A stretch of DNA of 10,191 bases from the NCBI GenBank assembly GCA_910586285.1, contig CAJUGR010000055.1, forward strand, positions 1-10,191, in the 5' to 3' direction. Positions 6,573 to 10,191 of the stretch are shown here, in pieces. The number at the start of each line of letters is the position of its first letter. Position 1 is the first letter of the stretch. The notes under the pieces were generated by a model. It ran no database searches, was not told where the DNA came from, and saw nothing but the letters and a program-made list of their open reading frames with translations. The stretch comes from an uncultured Erysipelotrichaceae bacterium (lineage in GTDB: Bacteria; Bacillota_I; Bacilli_A; Erysipelotrichales; Erysipelotrichaceae). Both the position numbers and the translations under genes were made by a program.

Positions 6573-7673
6573 ATGAAAAAATATCGAAATCATATCTTTC
6601 GAACATCTTTATATTCGATACCGCTGTTATTGACGTTATTGTTACTGGTCATCCTGTTAAAACAAATATCCTTCTATACAAAACTCGTTCAGCTTTATCA
6701 TGCTCTTTTTCCGCTGTTTGGCGGTTTGATTATCGCCTTTTTATTACAACCGATTGTAGATCGGCTGGCGCAGTATATGAAAATGAAAACGGCGGTGGTA
6801 TTGGTATACGTCTGTATTCTTGTCGCCGGTTTTTTACTGATCTTATCGGTGGTGCCCATCCTATATCGCCAGATCATTGATTTTGTTTCATTGCTTCCGG
6901 AATGGACGGAAAAGATCCGTTATTTTCTTAATGAATATCATATGATCAGTGAGCGGCTGGTGGATTATCAGGATTCTTTTATGGAAGAGGGGACATTGAT
7001 GGTCATTGATTCGGTTCGCTCGTTTTTTGGAACGGCAATGGATTATACCATTGCTTATATCACCGCTTTTTTTATTTCAGTCGATATGGAGTTCTTTAAA
7101 CGCTGTATCAAAAAGCTGGTTCCCAATCATCATCGACTAGTGAATTTTTATAAAACCATGAGCAATATTATCTTTCAGTATTTGATTGGAACGTTGCTGG
7201 ATTTGGCATTTGTAAGCATTGTCAGTGCCGTGATTCTGTATGCGGCTGATTTTCCCAATGCTTTATTATATGCACTGATTTTGGCACTCAGTAATTTATT
7301 TCCGTATATTGGACCCACCGTGGGTCTGGTATTTGTGATTGTGGTCGGGGTGCTGAGTTATGATCAAATTCCATATATTACAATTTTATTGTTATGGATT
7401 ATCCAACAGATTGAATCCAATTTTGTTCAGCCGATGATTTTTAATAAAACGATGGATGTACGACCGTTTTTAACATTTGCGGCATTGTTTGTAGCTGAGG
7501 CCTTGTTTGGAATTCCGGGGATTTTATTATCACCGATTTTCGCCAGTATTGTACAAATTGCTTTTCGTTCTTATCTTTATGCCAAAACAAAGGACAGCGT
7601 AGGTAAGTGGGAAGATATTTGGTATGATTTTGACGATGTCATGAAACAGATTCCTGTTCCACCGGAAAAATAG
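6573..7673 (+). CDS. AI-2E/PerM-family membrane transporter or permease
   Basis: A 366-residue membrane protein has the typical layout of the AI-2E (UPF0118) family. Two N-terminal helices (about 14-30 and 44-60) and a third (73-95) precede a long, partly polar middle (100-155). A cluster of C-terminal helices follows (about 156-172, 200-224, 230-262, 264-280, 298-330). Signature patches NLFPYIGP (241-248), ESNFVQPMIF (281-290) and FGIPGILLSPIF (312-323) are all present. Members export diverse small solutes or ions and one was named for autoinducer-2; the substrate here cannot be told. In-frame TGA at 6555-6557 rules out a start further upstream, so ATG 6573 is the first possible one. It has no Shine-Dalgarno site, only the GGGG of the terminator stem nine bases away. 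No clear terminator follows the TAG at 7671-7673. Confidence 0.94.
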   Translation: MKKYRNHIFRTSLYSIPLLLTLLLLVILLKQISFYTKLVQLYHALFPLFGGLIIAFLLQPIVDRLAQYMKMKTAVVLVYVCILVAGFLLILSVVPILYRQIIDFVSLLPEWTEKIRYFLNEYHMISERLVDYQDSFMEEGTLMVIDSVRSFFGTAMDYTIAYITAFFISVDMEFFKRCIKKLVPNHHRLVNFYKTMSNIIFQYLIGTLLDLAFVSIVSAVILYAADFPNALLYALILALSNLFPYIGPTVGLVFVIVVGVLSYDQIPYITILLLWIIQQIESNFVQPMIFNKTMDVRPFLTFAALFVAEALFGIPGILLSPIFASIVQIAFRSYLYAKTKDSVGKWEDIWYDFDDVMKQIPVPPEK

Positions 7674-7737
7674 GATATAGGATGTTTTGTAAGGTTATTG
7701 CGGTTGGACAATCTTAATGAAAAATGTTATGGCATTA

Positions 7738-7766
7738 TTGCAAAAGCACTTTTGTTACTATATAAT
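7738..7766 (+). promoter_or_regulatory. Promoter of the histidine kinase-response regulator operon
   Basis: TTGCAA (7738-7743), a 17-base spacer and a perfect TATAAT (7761-7766) make this the best promoter in the window. Transcription would begin near 7773, leaving a leader of about 150 bases before the kinase start. The 248-base gap 7674-7921 otherwise contains no recognised gene. The palindrome at 7741-7754 lies between the -35 and -10 boxes, where a bound regulator would block polymerase. Confidence 0.7.
7741..7754 (+). repeat. Operator-like palindrome in the promoter spacer
   Basis: CAAAAG (7741-7746), CA, CTTTTG (7749-7754) is a perfect six-base inverted repeat between the -35 and -10 boxes. 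Its right half, in the string ACTTTTGTT (7748-7756), recurs exactly at 7817-7825 in the transcribed leader. This is a candidate binding site for a repressor or for the system's own regulator; the regulator is not known. Confidence 0.4.
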
Positions 7767-7811
7767 GAATTTACCATGAAGAAACATAGATTATTGTTAC
7801 ATATAGCAGTG

Positions 7812-7829
7812 AAGGAACTTTTGTTCTTT
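7812..7829 (+). repeat. Hairpin in the leader of the kinase operon
   Basis: AAGGAAC (7812-7818), TTTT, GTTCTTT (7823-7829) can form a seven-pair stem with one G-T pair. It shares ACTTTTGTT with the promoter palindrome. There is no T-run after it, so it is not a simple terminator; it could be a second operator or a leader structure. Confidence 0.35.
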
Positions 7830-7921
7830 CTGTTAATACTGATGATAAAATGTATGATATCGTTAAGGCAATGGCAAGGATTGAAAACGATGGACATGGT
7901 TATGGATGAAGGGGACAGACT

Positions 7922-9184
7922 ATGTTTTGTTGGCTGACGATTACGATTGATATTATGGCTGCGCTTGTTTTTGTGGATGATTGGCTGCATGGTACATGGC
8001 CACATTGGCTCAAAGTGGTTGCTGTTCTTGCCGTGGAAACGATTGTTTATCTTTTACTTGGGTTGGTATGGAGTGATGGATCATATCCGCTTGCACTTAT
8101 TGCCGGTTTTTTGATCGCTATGGGATGGGATTGGTTTATTTGCAGTCATCAAGTGCGTTTCGCTAAGGCCTGCTTATATTTGAGTATAACGGCAGCATTG
8201 TTTCCGCTTTGCTTGGCCGAGGAAGAAATATGGCATTACAGCGACTATCAGGCAATATTGATGTTCTGCATTGCTATTACACCGCTCACCGTTTTTTCAA
8301 GACCAAAGGAAAAGCATCGCATAGCGCAGTTTTATGCGAATGATATGGTTCATCCATGGATTAGCTGTTTACCATGCGTGTTACTGATACCGGAAGTATT
8401 GTTGCTATTGGGAATTCGTCATCAAACGGTTTTTTCTGCTATGATTATCAGTACGGTACTTCTGCTTTTTATGGTGATATCGCTGTTGCTCCAAAAGGAA
8501 TGGATGATGCGTATGCAATCGGATCGTTTGAATAATGCGATGAATCGCTGGCAGCGTGAATCACGTGATTATATGAATACGATTCGTTCTCAACGTCATG
8601 ATTTCAATCTTCATCTGCATGCGATTTCCGGATTGATAGGCAGTGGGGAATATGAGCGATGTGCGCAATATGTGGAAAAATTGGTGACGGAAGCGAATGA
8701 TGTTAACGATATTATGCCAATCTGTGATCCAATTGTTGGATCAATGTTATATACGATGAGGGAAAAAGCACGACAACTGGGCACTGATATTCTATACCAT
8801 ATCACCTACGACATGGCAGATATTCTATGTAATGGCTTTGAATGTAATAAGATAATCGGAAATCTGCTTCAAAATGCGATGGATGCCTTACAGACACAGG
8901 AAGATAAGGACTATGGAATTCGCTTGAGTATATTAAAACGTCGTGGGAATACGGTGATTATTTGTGAAAATCGCTTTACCGGCGATCCGAATGCTATTGC
9001 CCGCGTTTTTGATCCCGGTTTTTCAACCAAGCAGGGGCATGAGGGAATCGGGCTCAGTATGATCATGCGCACAACAGAACAATACGGAGGACGCATCTAT
9101 CCGGAATTTGAAGCGGATCTCATTCGTTTTGTCGTGAATATTCCCAATAAAGTAAATTTACCGAAAGGAGCGATGAGTCAATGA
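7922..9184 (+). CDS. AgrC-like GHKL sensor histidine kinase
   Basis: The 420 residues begin with six or seven membrane helices (roughly 5-19, 30-50, 57-73, 80-98, 110-125, 147-165, 170-190). A coiled-coil-like linker leads to a cytoplasmic kinase region. The phosphate-accepting histidine lies in RHDFN (225-229, His226), the form typical of the AgrC/BlpH family. The ATP-binding HATPase part has the N box GNLLQNAMDAL (313-323), a DPGFSTK segment (364-370) and the G box GHEGIGLSM (372-380). A polytopic sensor with this kinase type usually detects a secreted peptide, and passes phosphate to a LytTR response regulator, which is the next gene. The ligand is unknown. ATG 7922 is supported by GAAGGGG (7908-7914). 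The gene ends in a four-base overlap with the regulator gene, so the pair is co-translated. Confidence 0.94.
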   Translation: MFCWLTITIDIMAALVFVDDWLHGTWPHWLKVVAVLAVETIVYLLLGLVWSDGSYPLALIAGFLIAMGWDWFICSHQVRFAKACLYLSITAALFPLCLAEEEIWHYSDYQAILMFCIAITPLTVFSRPKEKHRIAQFYANDMVHPWISCLPCVLLIPEVLLLLGIRHQTVFSAMIISTVLLLFMVISLLLQKEWMMRMQSDRLNNAMNRWQRESRDYMNTIRSQRHDFNLHLHAISGLIGSGEYERCAQYVEKLVTEANDVNDIMPICDPIVGSMLYTMREKARQLGTDILYHITYDMADILCNGFECNKIIGNLLQNAMDALQTQEDKDYGIRLSILKRRGNTVIICENRFTGDPNAIARVFDPGFSTKQGHEGIGLSMIMRTTEQYGGRIYPEFEADLIRFVVNIPNKVNLPKGAMSQ

Positions 9185-9915
9185 AAATTCGCACCTTGCT
9201 TTTAGATGATGATGAGAACTCTCTGGCTGCGGCCACAGCTGCCTTGAGTACTTATTCGCAGATTGAAATCGTCGGATGTTTTTCGCACAGCAGTAAGCTG
9301 TTTGCTTATTTAAGTGAGAATTCCGCTCACTTATTATTCTTGGATATTGAACTGAATGAAGAAATGGGTTTTACGGTTGCGAAAACGTTAAGTCAAACGC
9401 ATCCCGAATTGATGATTGTGTTTTTGACCGGTCATGCTTCCTATGCTATTGACGGCTACGATTTTCAACCGGTCAATTTCCTGACCAAACCGATTCGTCC
9501 GCTTAAATTGGACCAGACAATCAAGGAAGTTAAACGGCGCCTTACCGCTCGCCATGAGCAACATTCTGCCGGGCTGATGTTTAATTTGGCGCAAGGCTAC
9601 CGGATACTTGATGTGCGGGATATCTGTTATATCGAGCGAAATAATCGAAAGAATTATTTACATACGGCAACGGAAGTATTACGGATTGCCGGTTATACGA
9701 TGCATGATTTGGAAGTGATGTTGGAAGAACACGGATTCTTTCTTTGTCATCAATCTGTTTTGATTTCTTTGTATCGAGTAGAGGCAGTTCGTGATGTTGG
9801 TCGCCAATTATATGAAGTAACCTTGCGTGATTGCCAAATGCCGATTCCGGTGTCGCGCCATCGTTATGAAAAGATGCTGCAACAACTTCAAAACATCGGT
9901 ATCCCCATTTTATAA
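9181..9915 (+). CDS. LytTR-family response regulator
   Basis: This 244-residue protein has an N-terminal receiver domain (about 3-118) with the acidic pocket LLLDDDEN (6-13), phospho-acceptor Asp55 in LFLDIEL, Thr83 in FLTGHA and Lys103 in LTKPI, all intact. The C-terminal LytTR DNA-binding domain (about 132-236) includes ICYIERNNRKNYLHT (148-162), FLCHQSVLISL (187-197) and PIPVSRHRYEKM (221-232). It should be phosphorylated by the kinase encoded just upstream, then bind paired direct repeats at target promoters. The start ATG overlaps the kinase stop (ATGA, 9181-9184) and has AAAGGAG (9164-9170) inside the kinase gene. Likely targets are its own promoter and the transporter downstream, but I cannot identify a clear LytTR repeat pair. 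Confidence 0.95.
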   Translation: MKIRTLLLDDDENSLAAATAALSTYSQIEIVGCFSHSSKLFAYLSENSAHLLFLDIELNEEMGFTVAKTLSQTHPELMIVFLTGHASYAIDGYDFQPVNFLTKPIRPLKLDQTIKEVKRRLTARHEQHSAGLMFNLAQGYRILDVRDICYIERNNRKNYLHTATEVLRIAGYTMHDLEVMLEEHGFFLCHQSVLISLYRVEAVRDVGRQLYEVTLRDCQMPIPVSRHRYEKMLQQLQNIGIPIL

Positions 9916-9921
9916 TACACC

Positions 9922-9980
9922 AAACAAACAAAAATCGACACCTGATAGACATGTTCTATTGTGTATCGATTTTGTTTTTG
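9922..9980 (+). terminator. Long hairpin terminator after the response regulator
   Basis: AAAATCGA (9931-9938) pairs perfectly with TCGATTTT (9966-9973). A-rich sequence before it and T-rich sequence after it extend the stem with small bulges, and the interior refolds through CAC/GTG and ATAGA/TCTAT. The tail TTTTGTTTTTG follows on the + strand. A-rich sequence on the other side means it could also act on the - strand. It starts seven bases after the regulator's stop codon. Confidence 0.75.
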
Positions 9981-9986
9981 TATAAT
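9959..9986 (+). promoter_or_regulatory. Candidate promoter of the ABC-exporter-like gene
   Basis: TATAAT at 9981-9986 lies 16 bases after TTGTGT (9959-9964), a weak -35 inside the terminator hairpin. Start near 9993 would leave about 45 bases of leader. AGGTA (9991-9995) and TACCT (10010-10014) form a five-base inverted repeat at the start site, a possible operator. Confidence 0.45.
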
Positions 9987-10037
9987 TAAGAGGTAGAATG
10001 CAGTTGCTGTACCTTATTGTGAAGGAGGCATTCGCTC

Positions 10038-10191
10038 ATGAGTCAAAGTCAGATTGATCCGGATAAGTTGGTCATCAAGCAACAAAAAGGAACATGGAAG
10101 CGCTTTGTGAAGTTATTTCCTAAATGTCATTTACCGTGGTTATGGATCATTCTCTATGCCATTTTATCGATATTCTTTGTCAATGTAGGAC
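10038..10191 (+). CDS. N-terminus of a probable ABC exporter (partial, runs off the window)
   Basis: A strong ribosome site AAGGAGG (10022-10028) precedes ATG 10038, and the frame is open to the window end (51 codons seen). A polar N-terminal stretch with a basic KQQKGTWKRF segment (14-23) leads into a hydrophobic helix from about residue 33 (LPWLWIILYAILSIFFV). This resembles the lead-in and first membrane helix of fused permease-ATPase ABC exporters of the MsbA/LmrA type. Neither the rest of the membrane domain nor the ATPase is visible, so the family is a pattern-based judgement. It has its own promoter and follows a LytTR two-component system, a place where exporters controlled by such systems are often found. 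Confidence 0.65.
   Translation, partial: MSQSQIDPDKLVIKQQKGTWKRFVKLFPKCHLPWLWIILYAILSIFFVNVG

Noticed and set aside
7692..7709. Two GGTT strings upstream of the kinase promoter as LytTR binding repeats
   Set aside because: They are ten bases apart instead of about two helical turns, and the flanking bases do not match the usual consensus.
7709..7740. Hairpin after the AI-2E-family gene as a terminator
   Set aside because: The stem TAATG/CATTA is short and bulged, and no T-run follows.
7698..7775. Upstream extension of the 53-codon frame to a TTG at 7698
   Set aside because: It starts before the predicted promoter, has no ribosome site and encodes nothing recognisable.
627..9952. Minus-strand open frames, including the 123-codon frame at 9581-9952
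   Set aside because: They lie opposite well-supported genes or hairpins, lack ribosome sites and show no family resemblance.

Overview
The window looks like a low- to moderate-GC Bacillota chromosome, most likely a member of Erysipelotrichia. Every gene lies on the + strand, Shine-Dalgarno sites are purine-rich, and the MnmA protein carries a form of the tRNA-binding insertion (around residues 37-64) that I associate with Erysipelotrichia and Mollicutes. The class assignment is inference; the phylum is well supported.

Left part (1-2080): a strong terminator (31-56) closes an unseen upstream gene. An AT-rich leader with an extended -10 promoter follows, then a three-gene operon in which every gene is broken. 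It comprises a single-domain LytTR regulator (343-770), a DUF3021-type membrane protein (787-1181) and a CPBP intramembrane protease (1223-2055). Each has a frameshift at a homopolymer run, and two also have an in-frame TAA. Shine-Dalgarno sites and most of the coding sequence survive, so the decay looks recent. The DUF3021 lesion sits in a run of nine G, which could be an on/off switch. This was probably a regulator plus membrane partner plus protease module of the LytTR regulatory system type.

Middle (2082-7673): a conserved housekeeping block. It holds mnmA (tRNA 2-thiouridylation), an overlapping intact CPBP protease, recD2 (helicase), a 58-residue single-pass membrane protein too short for ordinary gene callers, a GC-rich terminator, and an AI-2E/PerM-family membrane protein. 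The order mnmA...recD2...AI-2E family recalls the trmU-yrrB-yrrC...yrrI region of Bacillus subtilis. The AI-2E-family start codon directly abuts the terminator and has no normal ribosome binding site.

Right part (7674-10191): a well-formed promoter (TTGCAA-17-TATAAT) with a palindrome in its spacer drives an AgrC-like GHKL histidine kinase. A four-base ATGA overlap couples it to a LytTR response regulator. After a long hairpin terminator and a new promoter comes the start of an ABC-exporter-like membrane protein that runs off the window. This is probably a signalling cassette with a transporter as a possible target, but I find no convincing signal-peptide gene.

The window thus holds one decayed LytTR module and one intact LytTR two-component system about 7 kb apart. 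I see no tRNA, rRNA, CRISPR array, insertion sequence or phage gene.
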